From Cellvibrio sp. KY-GH-1 (GTDB taxonomy: Bacteria; Pseudomonadota; Gammaproteobacteria; Pseudomonadales; Cellvibrionaceae): a DNA stretch of 64,000 nucleotides. Below are positions 37,237-47,653 of the stretch, one piece after another; within the stretch, counting starts at the first letter, position 1; each line of letters begins with the position of its first letter. The stretch covers positions 1,178,001 to 1,242,000 of the forward strand of contig NZ_CP031728.1 of assembly GCF_008806975.1 (NCBI RefSeq), read 5' to 3'. The notes beneath the pieces were generated by a model that saw only the letters and a program-made list of their open reading frames with translations, did not search any database and was not told where the DNA came from. Made by a program: the position numbers and the translations under genes.

Positions 37237-37281
37237 AAGCTAACTTGAACTAACGAATTTACCTTTTATAAAAAATGACTG

Positions 37282-37311
37282 TTTCATTCATAAAGTCATA
37301 AGGACTATAAT
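37282..37311 (+). promoter_or_regulatory. Candidate tal promoter
   Basis: A perfect TATAAT (37306-37311) lies 62 nt before the tal start codon, with a weak TTTCAT (37282-37287) 18 nt upstream of it. Confidence 0.5.
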
Positions 37312-37372
37312 TAATCCGACGGCAATTAAACGACGATCAACCACGTGAATATTTAGAGATAGGATTACCACT

Positions 37373-38326
37373 GTGACTAGCAAACTTGAACAACTGAAGC
37401 AATTTACCGATGTGGTCGCCGATACCGGTGATATCGAAGCCATCCGCCTGTACAAGCCGCTGGATGCCACCACTAACCCGTCCCTGGTTTATAAAGCTGC
37501 CCAAATGCCGCAATATCAGGATCTGCTGACCTCTGCAATTAGCAGCACTAAAGGTATAGTGAACAGCGCTGAACAATTGAGCGCAGCTTGCGATCATCTG
37601 GCAGTTGGAATTGGTCTGGAGATTTTGAAAATTGTTCCCGGACGCATTTCAACCGAAGTTGATGCACGCTTATCATTCGACACCAAGGCATCGATTGCCA
37701 AGGCACACCAACTGATCAGCCTTTATGAGAAAGGCGGCGTTGATAAATCCCGCGTCCTGATCAAACTCGCATCCACGTGGGAAGGTATTCGCGCGGCTGA
37801 AGTACTGGAAAAAGAAGGCATCAATTGCAATCTGACGTTGTTGTTTGGTTTCAATCAAGCCGCAGCCTGCGCTGATGCTGGCGTATTTCTGATTTCCCCT
37901 TTCGTTGGTCGTATCCTTGATTGGTACAAAGCTAACACTGATAAAAAAGAATACACCGCTGAAGAAGACCCAGGGGTGGTATCTGTACGTCACATTTACA
38001 ACTACTACAAACAAAACGATTATAAAACGGTTGTGATGGGTGCGAGCTTCCGCAACATTGGTGAAATTGAAGCATTGGCAGGTTGTGACCGACTGACCAT
38101 TAGCCCTCAGCTGCTGCAAGAACTTGATCAAGATAAAGGCGAATTAAAACGTGTGCTTTCCGCTTCAAATACAGGTGATGCAATTGCGAAACGTATTGAA
38201 ACTGAAACCAGTTTCCGCTTTGGTTTGAATCAGGACGCCATGGCCACAGAGAAATTGGCCGAAGGTATTCGCGGCTTCGTAAAAGACCAAATAAATCTTG
38301 AGAACTTGTTAAAGTCACGAGCGTAA
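37373..38326 (+). CDS. tal: Transaldolase
   Basis: Transaldolase moves a three-carbon unit between sugar phosphates in the non-oxidative pentose phosphate pathway. The GTG start has AGGAT upstream. The protein begins [18 protein letters not shown], has DATTNPSL at 31-38 and the Schiff-base lysine K131 in [13 protein letters not shown], matching E. coli TalB. The length of 317 is that of TalB. A TerB-like gene follows 8 nt later. Confidence 0.97.
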   Translation: MTSKLEQLKQFTDVVADTGDIEAIRLYKPLDATTNPSLVYKAAQMPQYQDLLTSAISSTKGIVNSAEQLSAACDHLAVGIGLEILKIVPGRISTEVDARLSFDTKASIAKAHQLISLYEKGGVDKSRVLIKLASTWEGIRAAEVLEKEGINCNLTLLFGFNQAAACADAGVFLISPFVGRILDWYKANTDKKEYTAEEDPGVVSVRHIYNYYKQNDYKTVVMGASFRNIGEIEALAGCDRLTISPQLLQELDQDKGELKRVLSASNTGDAIAKRIETETSFRFGLNQDAMATEKLAEGIRGFVKDQINLENLLKSRA

Positions 38327-38334
38327 ACATTTCT

Positions 38335-38802
38335 GTGCTTACCAAACTCTCACGTTTTATCGAGCGCCACCTGCAACCAGGTGGCGCGACGCCTACTCTG
38401 ACTACGCATCAAAAGCAGCTGGCTGTTGCCGCTTTATTAGTTGAAGTGGCTATGGCAGACCATCAGTTTTCCGATCTGGAACTCAGTTCACTTAGCGCCT
38501 CATTGGGACATAAATACTTACTGAGCGACGAAGAGATTTCAGAGTTGATTTTGCTTGCGAAAAGTGAATCAAATCATGCAACATCTCTGCATCAATTCAC
38601 ACAAATAGTGAATCAGCACTGCAATACCGATGAAAAATTTAACCTGATTAAATCCATGTGGGAAATCGCGTACGCTGATGGGAATTTGGATAAATACGAA
38701 GATTATATAATTCGTAAGGTGGCAGATTTAGTCTATCTACCACATTCAGAATTTATTCGTGCCAAGAGTCAGGTAAAGGCGAGTCTAAGCGAAATAAAAT
38801 AA
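38335..38802 (+). CDS. TerB-family protein
   Basis: The 155-residue helical protein has the TerB/DjlA-N pattern: AVAALLVEVAMADHQFSDLEL, then HCNTDEKFNLIKSMWEIAYADGNLDKYEDYIIRKVADLVYL. The repeated A-D-G/H-x-x-x-x-x-E motif binds metal in some members. TerB proteins are linked to tellurite tolerance and envelope stress, but the role of stand-alone forms is unknown. The GTG start lies 8 nt after tal, which suggests co-transcription. Confidence 0.85.
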   Translation: MLTKLSRFIERHLQPGGATPTLTTHQKQLAVAALLVEVAMADHQFSDLELSSLSASLGHKYLLSDEEISELILLAKSESNHATSLHQFTQIVNQHCNTDEKFNLIKSMWEIAYADGNLDKYEDYIIRKVADLVYLPHSEFIRAKSQVKASLSEIK

Positions 38803-38831
38803 AACTGGACGTATTGTGTTGTTCGCGTGAC

Positions 38832-39314
38832 CTAGCAATTCTCCAACATATTAACCAGATTGCGAAACGTATCTGCATTACTGGCATTCAATCCCATCAA
38901 AATTTTGTGAGCCTCGATAACTTTCTCTTTTACTTCTTGCTCGTCACAATTAATACAATTAAGTGGGTGGCTGGCTAACACCGGCGCATCCAGCTTATCC
39001 ACAATTGTAAAAATATCAGCAAATCCCATGGTCTGCAGTATGCGTTGAATACTTGGATTACTAGCAAGGATCACAGGCATAATTCCTCGCCGTTCTTGAC
39101 CAAGGATAGATATTTTCGCCATCAGCCCTAGTGTCGTACTATCAATCGCCTCGGCCTCGGAAAGGTCAAAAAGCACCGACGTAAAATCGGCGCTTTTGAA
39201 CATGGAGTCAATAAATTGATCAAAAGAAATACATAACGTCAGGCGCACGTCACCAAGCATTTTGATAACGTAGACACCATTGTGGTCGGCGACGAGAATC
39301 TGGCCGGGTTTCAT
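38832..39314 (-). CDS. STAS-domain anti-sigma factor antagonist (RssC-like)
   Basis: A STAS fold fills residues 1-105, with the phosphorylatable serine S59 in EAIDSTTLGLMAKI. The last 50 residues are an extension with three cysteines (NCINCDEQE region and terminal NC). Such proteins work by partner switching: the dephosphorylated form binds an anti-sigma factor or kinase. The start overlaps the stop of the upstream phosphatase gene by 1 nt, so that phosphatase very likely acts on it. The arrangement matches rssB-rssC in Pseudomonas. Confidence 0.85.
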   Translation of the reverse strand: MKPGQILVADHNGVYVIKMLGDVRLTLCISFDQFIDSMFKSADFTSVLFDLSEAEAIDSTTLGLMAKISILGQERRGIMPVILASNPSIQRILQTMGFADIFTIVDKLDAPVLASHPLNCINCDEQEVKEKVIEAHKILMGLNASNADTFRNLVNMLENC

Positions 39315-40510
39315 TAACTAACACCTCGGGATATAGACAAGACTGCGATGTCGTCAGGGTTATCGCGAATCTCCTTTATAACTAAAGTATTGCAGACGGA
39401 ATCCAAACCGCCACTACTAGAGGAAATTAGTTTTAAAAGACTAGCTTCCTTTTGTTGCAGTTCTTGGTCCGGCATTATCTCAAGAACGCCATCTGAGAAG
39501 CAGACCAAACCAAATTTTTCCGGCAAAGTGCATTCATAGACCTCCCATTCGACATCTTTGAATATGCCAACTGGTTTACCGCGCCCGTTTAGATAACTTG
39601 CTCCCTCAGGCGTTACCAAAATTGGCATAGGTAAATGCCCGGCGACAACGTAGTGCATTTGATTGGTATGAGTGTCTATAACGCCAACAAACAGTGTTAG
39701 ATGATGACTTAAGCGGGTTTCATGTAACTCCCGATTTATCTGGCGCAGCATGAGATTTGCCCCTTGGGCAAATGAATTTTCATCGCCAAACAACCCCTCT
39801 TCCCGCACCATCCGGCTAACCAGATGTTTTAACCATATTGTGACAAATGCGGATGAAGCACCGTGCCCCGAAACATCTGCGAGATAGAACGCTAAATAAC
39901 GCTTTCTGATATGGGCATAATCGACAAAGTCGCCGCTGAGGAACAACGACGGAATTATAGTGTGAGCAGCAATATAGCCACCGTCGGTCGTAACACCCGA
40001 CGGCATTAGCCTCCGCTGAACCCTGCGGCCTGCAATCTGGTCACGCTCTAAAACCCGCAAGTTTTCACGCAACTCCCGGTTAGCCTCTTCCAATTGCTCT
40101 CGGTAGCGACGGTTTTCGGCTTCGAGCTCCTCACGATCCAGCACTTTATTAATCGAATGAACCAGTACTTCGAGATCTACGACTGGCTTTATAAGGTAAT
40201 CACGTGCCCCCAGACGCAACGCACTTACCACATCATTCATCACCCCTGCCCCAGAAATAACAATTACCGGAATGGCGTCATAACGGTCTTGTAATGTTTG
40301 CAACAACTGCAAGCCATCTCCGTTAGGCATACGAAGGTCAGTCAGAATTAGATCAGGAGGAACTTCAACAGAGGAGAGAATATCAAGCGCAGAAGGGGCA
40401 TCAGCAGCGGCAGAGACATTAAAGCCGCTGTCCGTCAGGTAAGTCACAATACTCTGGCGAACAAGGGCATCGTCATCGATGATAAGCAGCTTTCGGCTTG
40501 CAGATGTCAT
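39314..40510 (-). CDS. Response regulator with PP2C/SpoIIE phosphatase domain (RssB-like)
   Basis: ATG 40510 gives 398 residues. Residues 5-122 are a receiver domain with phospho-acceptor D58 (LILTDLRMP) and K108; a coiled coil follows (about 128-165, EENRRYREQLEEANRELREN-like). Residues 170-398 are a SpoIIE-type PP2C phosphatase with all metal motifs present (LSGDFVDY, LADVSGHGASSAF, CFSDGVLE, PDDIAVL). In E. coli RssB this domain is degenerate; here it looks active. The product probably dephosphorylates the STAS protein encoded next to it, linking a phosphorelay to sigma-factor control. Confidence 0.9.
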   Translation of the reverse strand: MTSASRKLLIIDDDALVRQSIVTYLTDSGFNVSAAADAPSALDILSSVEVPPDLILTDLRMPNGDGLQLLQTLQDRYDAIPVIVISGAGVMNDVVSALRLGARDYLIKPVVDLEVLVHSINKVLDREELEAENRRYREQLEEANRELRENLRVLERDQIAGRRVQRRLMPSGVTTDGGYIAAHTIIPSLFLSGDFVDYAHIRKRYLAFYLADVSGHGASSAFVTIWLKHLVSRMVREEGLFGDENSFAQGANLMLRQINRELHETRLSHHLTLFVGVIDTHTNQMHYVVAGHLPMPILVTPEGASYLNGRGKPVGIFKDVEWEVYECTLPEKFGLVCFSDGVLEIMPDQELQQKEASLLKLISSSSGGLDSVCNTLVIKEIRDNPDDIAVLSISRGVS

Positions 40511-40647
40511 CTTAAGCTCGGTCAATTGATAGAGTTTTTTATGTAAAACCACTAAGGCGCGTAACACTACTCTTTCATTCTGGCGACCGCAAGACTTAGC
40601 GACTTCGGCGAGAAAAAATAGTTTACGCGCTTTTTACAACTTAAACG

Positions 40648-42054
40648 TCATTTCTTTTTGGGATTTTTGTTGTCACGTTCGTTTTTACGGCGCATTTCAA
40701 TTAATTGACGCTGAGTCATTTTCTTTTTGCGCTCACTGTAAGGGTTATCGTTGTTGCGGTATTCGATTTTGATGGGTGTACCATGAAGATCCAAAACGCG
40801 GCGATACGTTTTCTCCAAATACTTGGTGTAAAACGCAGGAACTTCGTTAGTCTGATTGCCATGAATCACGATGATTGGGGGATTGTGCCCACCAGGATGT
40901 GCATAGCGGAGTTTGATCCGACGCCCCTGAATCATTGGCGGTTGATGCTCGCGAACTGCATCCTGCAGGATGCGCGTTAGGTAGTTAGTACTGAACTTAT
41001 CCGTTGCCGATTGATAAGCCAACTCAATGGATTTGTACAGGTTGCCAACCCCAGTACCGTGCAACGCTGAAATAAAGTGGATAGTGGCAAAATCCACAAA
41101 CCTTAAACGGCGTTCGATTTCATTTTTAACATATTGCTTGTGGGCGTCATCCAACCCGTCCCACTTATTAAGAGCGATTACCAAGGCTCTACCAGCCTCG
41201 ATGGTAGTTCCCATTAGGTGCAAATCCTGTTCGACCACCCCTTCGCTGGCGTCCATCACCAATACAACCACATTAGCATCAGAAATTGCCTGCATGGTTT
41301 TTACAATGGAGAATTTTTCGACCATTAAATCGATATTTTTTCGCCGCCGAACACCTGCCGTATCAATGATTGTGTAGGGTTTATCAAAACGTGTGTAGTT
41401 AATGTAAATCGAGTCACGAGTGGTTCCGGGTTGGTCATAAACAACCACCCTATCCTCACCCAATAAACGATTTACTAAAGTGGATTTACCAACATTAGGG
41501 CGACCGACTATGGCGATCTTAATCCCGGTTGCTACTTCGGATTGATAATCCTCTGGAAGCTCTGGCACGCCAGAAAGCACTTCCTCCATCAGCGATCTCA
41601 CTCCGCGACCATGGCTCGCAGTAGTGGGGTGGACCTCGCCCAAGCCCAATTCATAAAACGGAGCCAGTGCAATATCCGGGTCCATTCCGTCAATCTTATT
41701 AGCAACTAAATAGGTCTTTTTGTTATTTACGCGTAGGTGCTTTGCAATCATTTCATCAGCGGGATTTAAACCCGCGCGGCTATCAACAATAAACAACACG
41801 ATGTCGGCTTCCTGAATCGCCAACAGCGATTGTCCGGCCATCATGCTATCAATGCCTTCCTCTTCCCCGCTAATACCCCCGGTATCAATAACGATAAATC
41901 GACGATTTTCTAAAATACCTTCACCGTATTTGCGATCACGAGTTAAGCCAGGATAGTCAGCCACTAATGCGTCGCGCGACTGCGTAAGGCGGTTAAATAG
42001 CGTTGATTTACCCACATTCGGGCGACCAACTAGTGCGATTACAGGGATTATCAT
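40648..42054 (-). CDS. der: Ribosome biogenesis GTPase Der (EngA)
   Basis: ATG 42054 ([18 protein letters not shown]) is chosen; longer frames lead into the intergenic hairpin. Der has two GTPase domains in tandem: G1 motifs GRPNVGKST near residues 9 and 190, with DTGG, NKID and DTAG, NKWD boxes, then a KH-like domain (about 360-440) and a basic tail ([11 protein letters not shown]... NPKKK). It is essential for 50S maturation. A terminator separates it from bamB, and its own promoter must lie within 42055-42130. Confidence 0.97.
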   Translation of the reverse strand: MIIPVIALVGRPNVGKSTLFNRLTQSRDALVADYPGLTRDRKYGEGILENRRFIVIDTGGISGEEEGIDSMMAGQSLLAIQEADIVLFIVDSRAGLNPADEMIAKHLRVNNKKTYLVANKIDGMDPDIALAPFYELGLGEVHPTTASHGRGVRSLMEEVLSGVPELPEDYQSEVATGIKIAIVGRPNVGKSTLVNRLLGEDRVVVYDQPGTTRDSIYINYTRFDKPYTIIDTAGVRRRKNIDLMVEKFSIVKTMQAISDANVVVLVMDASEGVVEQDLHLMGTTIEAGRALVIALNKWDGLDDAHKQYVKNEIERRLRFVDFATIHFISALHGTGVGNLYKSIELAYQSATDKFSTNYLTRILQDAVREHQPPMIQGRRIKLRYAHPGGHNPPIIVIHGNQTNEVPAFYTKYLEKTYRRVLDLHGTPIKIEYRNNDNPYSERKKKMTQRQLIEMRRKNERDNKNPKKK

Positions 42055-42083
42055 AGAAGTATCGATTACGCTATTGATGAAAA

Positions 42084-42098
42084 GCGATTTTAAATCGC
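42084..42098. other. Palindrome in the der leader
   Basis: GCGATTT-T-AAATCGC is a 7-bp inverted repeat with a 1-nt centre, 30 nt upstream of the der start. It could be a protein-binding site; no family is recognised. Confidence 0.4.
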
Positions 42099-42123
42099 AA
42101 GTTAAAATCAAGATATAACAAAA

Positions 42124-42183
42124 AAACAAAACCAGCCGACTGGAATTTTACTCTAATACCAGAGCAAATTCAGACGGCTGGTT
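42124..42183 (-). terminator. Long intrinsic terminator after bamB
   Basis: AACCAGCCG/CGGCTGGTT (9 bp), then GAATTT/AAATTC (6 bp) and CTCT/AGAG (4 bp) form one long hairpin starting 18 nt past the bamB stop. On the minus strand it is followed by TTTGTTTTTT. It should uncouple der from the bamB operon, which in E. coli is read through. Confidence 0.85.
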
Positions 42184-42201
42184 CAGTCGTGAAGGGTAAA
42201 A

Positions 42202-43428
42202 TTATTTGGCTTTTTTAACCTGATAAGCCATGAGTTTACCTCTATTAGTAAACACGTAAAGAGTTTCTCCATTTGTCAGCATAGGAGCGCGAGCCCCTTT
42301 ACGATCAACTCTTACACGGGCCGCAAATTCACCATCGGCCTGATTCAGCACGTGCATATAACCTTTAAAGTCAACGACTGCCAAATAATCTCCAAACACT
42401 TGTGGTCCGTTCAAGCCCCGGCGCAGCATTTTTTCATTACTCCAAAGCTGTTCGCCGTTAGCTGCGTTATAAGCAACGACCTTTCCATCGGCATGACTCA
42501 CGAATATTTTGTCACCCGAGAGCGCCAGGTTTTCGCTGGTCGAACCATCTTTCCCCCAAAGAGCACTGCCAGTACCGCGAGACAATGCACTAATACGGCC
42601 TTGATAGGTTCCGACGTATATAACTCCGTCTTTCACCAACGGATCAGAATGAATATCTACCATCCGCTCCAGTTCCGAACGACCTTTAGGGAGGGCTATA
42701 CGTTGCTCCCATAAAATCAACCCGTTATTAGGGTTGAAAGCCATCATCCGCCCATTAGAAAACCCGGTATAAATAGCGGTATCTGTCACTATCGGGGATG
42801 GAGTTCCGCGCAAAGTCAAAACCGGTGGCGGATTATCGTAAAACCAGAGTTGAGCTCCAGTCTTAGCATCAAATGCAAACAACTTTCCATTTACAGTTTG
42901 TGCAGCAACAACCGAACCATTTGTCCGCGGAGCAGAAACAATCTCACCAGGCACTCGAGTCTTCCAAAGCTCACTTCCATTTTCTTTTGAGAGAGCCATT
43001 ACTTCGCCCGCATAAGTTGCTACCAACAACAAACCATTTTCAGCGGCAATACCACCAACAATTTGATAATTGGGGTCCCCATCAACTGCAAAACTCTTCA
43101 ACCATCCCCATAACCCTAGGTCTGGTTGATTTATTTTCTTCGCCCACAGCTTCTTGCCGGACGTAGCATCGGTCGCAACCAACAAACCTTCGTAATCTAC
43201 AGCGTAAATTGCATCGCCATCCAAGGCAGGGGTAAGACGACTGAAGCCTTGATTTTGTCCTTCTCCGATTCCACGACTCCAAACTTTATCCAGATCGATG
43301 GTCTCGTCAAAATCAACCAACTCCAAGGGTTCATTACCAGTCTTTTTGCTAAACCAGGAACAACCCGACAAGGTGAATGCGCACAGCAATACCAGCCAGC
43401 ATAGACGTCTTACCGGGGCTTGCATCAT
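42202..43428 (-). CDS. bamB: Outer-membrane assembly lipoprotein BamB
   Basis: BamB is the beta-propeller lipoprotein of the BAM complex that inserts outer-membrane proteins. The signal ends in a lipobox L-S-G-C with Cys23. The mature 385 residues show repeated PQQ-type propeller blades (G-K-K-L-W, G-S-E-L-W, G-A-Q-L-W, G-L-I-L-W, G-S-A-L-W, G-E-Q-L-W), with LPKGRSELERMVDIHSDP, a conserved BamA-contact segment. The start overlaps the yfgM stop in an ATGA-type junction. Confidence 0.96.
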   Translation of the reverse strand: MMQAPVRRLCWLVLLCAFTLSGCSWFSKKTGNEPLELVDFDETIDLDKVWSRGIGEGQNQGFSRLTPALDGDAIYAVDYEGLLVATDATSGKKLWAKKINQPDLGLWGWLKSFAVDGDPNYQIVGGIAAENGLLLVATYAGEVMALSKENGSELWKTRVPGEIVSAPRTNGSVVAAQTVNGKLFAFDAKTGAQLWFYDNPPPVLTLRGTPSPIVTDTAIYTGFSNGRMMAFNPNNGLILWEQRIALPKGRSELERMVDIHSDPLVKDGVIYVGTYQGRISALSRGTGSALWGKDGSTSENLALSGDKIFVSHADGKVVAYNAANGEQLWSNEKMLRRGLNGPQVFGDYLAVVDFKGYMHVLNQADGEFAARVRVDRKGARAPMLTNGETLYVFTNRGKLMAYQVKKAK

Positions 43429-44126
43429 TGAGCTTTCTCCTCAGCCACCGGTGCTGCAGGTGTTGCTGAATCTACTTTCAAATCATCAACTTTCATTTGC
43501 AATAACATAAAACGCTCTTGTTGTTGCGGATCAGTTGCCGCCAGCGCCTTCTCATAAGCAGTACGCGCAGCATCTAAATCGCCTTGTAATTTAAGAACAT
43601 CACCACGCGCCTCAGCATATTCAGCTGTAAATGCTGCGGCAGGATCGGGCGATAATTGTGCTAATGCATCAACATACGCTTTTTGTGCGGTCAATACACG
43701 AGCCAAACGCAAACGGGCAAGCTGCTCAGTTGCGGTATCCGGTTTGGCAGACAAAACCCATTTAAGTTCAGTAACTGCTGCATCAAGCTTGTTCTCTTCT
43801 ACCGCAATTTTTGCCAGGAAGAATGCAGCACTATAGGCGTACATACTTTTGGCGTTGGCATCTTTCAATTCGGATGCCAAATGGGCTGCAGTAGCTTTAT
43901 CAGAATCACTTAGTGTTTTGCCCGGTTCAACATTCACCAGCTTTAACAACTGCTCGTAAACCTCTGACGCTTTTTCTGCTTTTTGACGCTTTTGGTCTTG
44001 CCAAGCGGTGTAACCAAAATAGGCAACCAACGCAATTACCACTGCGGTAATAACGGATTTACCGTAATCTTTCCACCAGCGCTTAAGGGATTCTAGTTGT
44101 TCTTCTTCTGAAAGATGTACGCTCAC
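43425..44126 (-). CDS. yfgM: YfgM-family TPR protein, ancillary SecYEG subunit
   Basis: The protein starts with a short cytoplasmic part (SEEEQLESLKRWWKDYGK), one membrane anchor at about 23-42, and a periplasmic tetratricopeptide domain. YfgM binds SecYEG and periplasmic chaperones in E. coli. The order hisS-yfgM-bamB is conserved. The last 25 residues are an Ala/Pro-rich tail. Confidence 0.93.
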   Translation of the reverse strand: MSVHLSEEEQLESLKRWWKDYGKSVITAVVIALVAYFGYTAWQDQKRQKAEKASEVYEQLLKLVNVEPGKTLSDSDKATAAHLASELKDANAKSMYAYSAAFFLAKIAVEENKLDAAVTELKWVLSAKPDTATEQLARLRLARVLTAQKAYVDALAQLSPDPAAAFTAEYAEARGDVLKLQGDLDAARTAYEKALAATDPQQQERFMLLQMKVDDLKVDSATPAAPVAEEKAQ

Positions 44127-44217
44127 AATTGGCTCCTGTAAACCTTGGCGAAATGCCCCAAAAAAAAATGAATGATTTAAAACGTTATTTTTTTACTCAG
44201 ATATAACTTAACCAACG

Positions 44218-45489
44218 TTATTCCAGTGTCTTCAACCAAACAATGGCCTCATCAAATGACAAGGTTTGTTGCTCGGCTTCTACACGCAAAAACTTAACAG
44301 CCAATTTGCCGGCTCTGGCCTCGTCTTCACCCAATACCAGCGCGATATCAGCACCTGACTTATCCGCTTTTTTGAACTGGTTTTTAAAATTACCACCACC
44401 ACAATTCACCATCAGGCGAATAAACGGTAACTCATCGCGAATGCGCTCCGCCAACCGCATAGCCACGGACTGGACATCGCCAACTGCCACCAGAAAAACG
44501 TCCGCCTGTTGATCTAATTTTTCAGGAACAGCCTCCGCCGCCTGTACCAGCAAAACCAGTCGCTCCAAGCCTATCCCGAATCCTACCGCAGGTGTCGACT
44601 TTCCCCCTAACTGTTCAACCAGACCATCGTAGCGGCCACCGGCGCACACAGTACTTTGTGCACCTAATTTGTCAGTTACCCACTCGAACGCCGTTTTACC
44701 ATAATAATCAAGGCCGCGCACTAGACGCGGATTAACCTGATAAACAATTCCGGCAGCATCCAGTAACTGTTTTAAACCGTCAAAATGCGCACGTGATTCT
44801 TCATCCAAATAATCAAGCAAAACTGGTGCATTATTGAGCAGCGCCTGAGTTGTGGGATCCTTGGAGTCAAGAATACGCAAAGGATTTGTACCTAAACGAC
44901 GCTTGCTATCTTCGTCCAATTGATCCTGCACATTATTTAAGTAAGCAACTAGCGCCTCTTTGTAGTTTGCTCTCGCTTCAGTGCTCCCCAAAGAATTAAT
45001 CTGCAATTGAACATGAGGAGCAACGCCAAGTTCGCGGAGAATCCGCGCGCTCAGTAGTAATACTTCTGCGTCGATATCAGGTCCTTGCATTCCAAACGTT
45101 TCAACACCAATTTGATGGAATTGACGATAGCGGCCTTTTTGCGGACGCTCATGGCGAAACATTGGACCCATGTACCAAAGTCGTTGCGTCTGGTTGTAAA
45201 GCAAACCATTTTCTTCGCAAGCTCGCACACAGCAAGCCGTACCTTCAGGGCGCAAGGTCAAGCTATCGCCGTTGCGATCATTAAAGGTATACATTTCTTT
45301 TTCGACAATATCGGTAACTTCACCGATAGAGCGCTTGAAAAGTTCGGTCGCCTCTACAATTGGAAAGCGAATTTCCTGGTAGCCGTAGCGGGCCAGAATA
45401 TCAGTGACCACCCCTTCAACGTATTGCCAAAGAGGGGAGTCAGCAGGCAATAAATCATTCATGCCACGAATTGCTTGAATTTTTTTCAA
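44218..45489 (-). CDS. hisS: Histidine-tRNA ligase
   Basis: HisRS charges tRNA-His. The TTG start is supported by AAGGG 6 nt upstream and by alignment of [14 protein letters not shown] with family N-termini. Class II motifs are visible: motif 2 [20 protein letters not shown] and motif 3 GFGIGLERL, plus the His-specific [16 protein letters not shown]. Length 423 is normal. The ispG gene lies 28 nt upstream. Confidence 0.97.
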   Translation of the reverse strand: MKKIQAIRGMNDLLPADSPLWQYVEGVVTDILARYGYQEIRFPIVEATELFKRSIGEVTDIVEKEMYTFNDRNGDSLTLRPEGTACCVRACEENGLLYNQTQRLWYMGPMFRHERPQKGRYRQFHQIGVETFGMQGPDIDAEVLLLSARILRELGVAPHVQLQINSLGSTEARANYKEALVAYLNNVQDQLDEDSKRRLGTNPLRILDSKDPTTQALLNNAPVLLDYLDEESRAHFDGLKQLLDAAGIVYQVNPRLVRGLDYYGKTAFEWVTDKLGAQSTVCAGGRYDGLVEQLGGKSTPAVGFGIGLERLVLLVQAAEAVPEKLDQQADVFLVAVGDVQSVAMRLAERIRDELPFIRLMVNCGGGNFKNQFKKADKSGADIALVLGEDEARAGKLAVKFLRVEAEQQTLSFDEAIVWLKTLE

Positions 45490-45517
45490 TTGAAACCCTT
45501 AATCAAAATACTGAGCA

Positions 45518-46642
45518 TCAGGCCCTTGCAATAATATTCTTTGCATCAGCATCAAGCTGAGCCTGTTTCTGTGCAGCTTTGGTTCGAATCAGGCGCTCAA
45601 GGTTATCTACCAGATTCTCATTGGTTAACTTCTGGTTAGGTTCGCCATCAATATAAATCAAATTACTAGGCGTACCACCCGCCAACCCCAAGTCTGCTTC
45701 TTTGGCTTCACCCGGTCCGTTAACAACACAACCTATGACAGCGACATCCAACGGAACAGTAATATCTTCAACTCGCTGTTCCAAATCGTTCATGGTTTTA
45801 ATCACATCAAAGTTCTGACGCGAGCAACTTGGGCAGGCAATAAAGTTCACACCTTTGCTGCGTATCTTCAGGCTGCGCAACATATCCCAGCCCACTTTAA
45901 TTTCTTCAACAGGGTCGGCCGCCAGGGATACACGAATAGTATCACCGATACCATCCATCAATAATGCACCCAAGCCGATAGAAGATTTAACCGTACCCGA
46001 ACGTAAACCGCCCGCTTCGGTAATGCCTAAATGCAATGGCTGATCAATCAAAGTGGCGAGCTTCCGGTAAGCGGCCACAGCCATAAATACATCAGATGCT
46101 TTAACACTCACCTTGAAATTGTAAAAATTCAATCCATCCAAAATTTCCACGTGACGTAACGCCGACTCAACCAATGCATCAGGAGTGGGCTCACCATATT
46201 TTTTTTGCAAGTCCTTTTCGAGTGAACCCGCATTAACGCCAATTCGGATAGGAATGTTCAAATCACGCGCTTTATCAACTACTGCTTTAATTCGCTTTTC
46301 ACGCCCGATATTACCTGGGTTAATCCGCAAGCAATCTACACCTAAATCAGCAACACGCAGCGCAATACGATAGTCAAAGTGAATATCGGCAACCAAAGGA
46401 ATAGTGACTTGCTTACGAATCTCACCAAACGCTTCCGCTGCTTCCATAGTGGGAACAGATACACGAATGATATCTGCGCCCGCCAATTGAATACGTTTTA
46501 TTTGTTCAACAGTCGCAACAACATCCGTAGTTTCAGTATTCGTCATACTTTGTACAGAAATAGGGGCATCACCACCTACAGGAACATTTCCCACCATAAT
46601 TTGACGGGATCTACGGCGCTTAATCGGGGATTCGCAATGCAT
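45518..46642 (-). CDS. ispG: 4-hydroxy-3-methylbut-2-en-1-yl diphosphate synthase IspG
   Basis: IspG is the [4Fe-4S] enzyme of the penultimate step of the MEP isoprenoid pathway. The cluster ligands are in [11 protein letters not shown] and the downstream Cys of [39 protein letters not shown] at the start and RINPGNIG are characteristic. Its need for Fe-S clusters is met by the iscR-suf operon encoded a few genes upstream in the same block. Confidence 0.97.
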   Translation of the reverse strand: MHCESPIKRRRSRQIMVGNVPVGGDAPISVQSMTNTETTDVVATVEQIKRIQLAGADIIRVSVPTMEAAEAFGEIRKQVTIPLVADIHFDYRIALRVADLGVDCLRINPGNIGREKRIKAVVDKARDLNIPIRIGVNAGSLEKDLQKKYGEPTPDALVESALRHVEILDGLNFYNFKVSVKASDVFMAVAAYRKLATLIDQPLHLGITEAGGLRSGTVKSSIGLGALLMDGIGDTIRVSLAADPVEEIKVGWDMLRSLKIRSKGVNFIACPSCSRQNFDVIKTMNDLEQRVEDITVPLDVAVIGCVVNGPGEAKEADLGLAGGTPSNLIYIDGEPNQKLTNENLVDNLERLIRTKAAQKQAQLDADAKNIIARA

Positions 46643-46667
46643 AAAATTTCCTAATTCGGAGTATCAC

Positions 46668-47624
46668 CTAATTGTTAGGTGTCTTGCCGACCTTTACGCT
46701 AAGCACATTAGTACCTATTGCCGGAACCAATGTGATTTGTTCGTTATTTAATTCAATCTGCACGGCTGGTGCATTACCGAGCTTTATATCGAACGGAGCC
46801 CTGCCCTGCAAAACTAAATGCACACCCGCAGCCTGCAGATCCGCAACCAACACATCTCCGCTAGAGTCACTTACTTCCAACCAACATTCTTCGGTAAATG
46901 TAAACTCAATTTCATCCAACACTCCAACACGAGAACTGCCAGTTGAGATCGATGAAGAAGACCTGGAATCTGTATTCTCGTTCGACATGCCCACTGAACT
47001 CTCTGCAACTAAACCAACAATTGAGCTTGACGATGAACTGAACTGGTTAGCCATATCGGTAGCAGGTATTGAAACCTCATCTAAAGTTGTTGGCGATAAA
47101 CCGCCAGACGCAGAAGACTCAGTCGCCATTGATGATTCAGCAACACTCGAACTTGAAAAAACCTCAACTGCTGGAACAATCGCTACGGGCAAATCGTACT
47201 CAGGCTCTTTCCGATTATCAAAAAACCAGACAGAAATTAACCAAAGCACCAATAACACAACCACAATTAATGCAACAAACTGCCACAGTGGCTTAGTGGC
47301 CGACTCCTGCTTTTTAGGCAAAACTTGCTCGTTCAGACCGTATTTTTGTGCATGACGATCATAAGCGGCTAACACTTGCACCACATCAAGTTTCACGAGA
47401 TTGGCATAAGAACCAAGATAACCACGGGTAAAAGTATCTGCGCCCATATGACGGTAGTCATCCAACTCAAGCGCGCGCACTTTAGTCAGAGTCATATACA
47501 GTTCTTTTGCAATCTGCTCCTGAGATAAGCCTGCGCGCTCACGCCCCCACACCAGCAATTTGCCGGGAGATAATTCGCGAAAACGACTGTCTTCAGTCGT
47601 CTTTTTATCGTCATCGGAAACCAT
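46668..47624 (-). CDS. rodZ: Cytoskeleton protein RodZ
   Basis: RodZ ties MreB to the membrane for rod shape. Residues 18-85 are the Cro/C1-type helix-turn-helix that binds MreB (GKLLVWGRERAGLSQEQIAKEL, then GYLGSYANLVKLD), a membrane span lies at about 115-135, and the C-terminal DUF4115 domain begins near 240 (FTEECWLEVSDSSGDVL). Between them a periplasmic linker of about 90 residues is rich in serine runs, unlike the Pro/Thr linkers of most RodZ, but like the linkers of Cellvibrio secreted enzymes. Confidence 0.93.
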   Translation of the reverse strand: MVSDDDKKTTEDSRFRELSPGKLLVWGRERAGLSQEQIAKELYMTLTKVRALELDDYRHMGADTFTRGYLGSYANLVKLDVVQVLAAYDRHAQKYGLNEQVLPKKQESATKPLWQFVALIVVVLLVLWLISVWFFDNRKEPEYDLPVAIVPAVEVFSSSSVAESSMATESSASGGLSPTTLDEVSIPATDMANQFSSSSSSIVGLVAESSVGMSNENTDSRSSSSISTGSSRVGVLDEIEFTFTEECWLEVSDSSGDVLVADLQAAGVHLVLQGRAPFDIKLGNAPAVQIELNNEQITLVPAIGTNVLSVKVGKTPNN

Positions 47625-47653
47625 TGAACGCCCAAAAAAAAACGCTAAATTAT

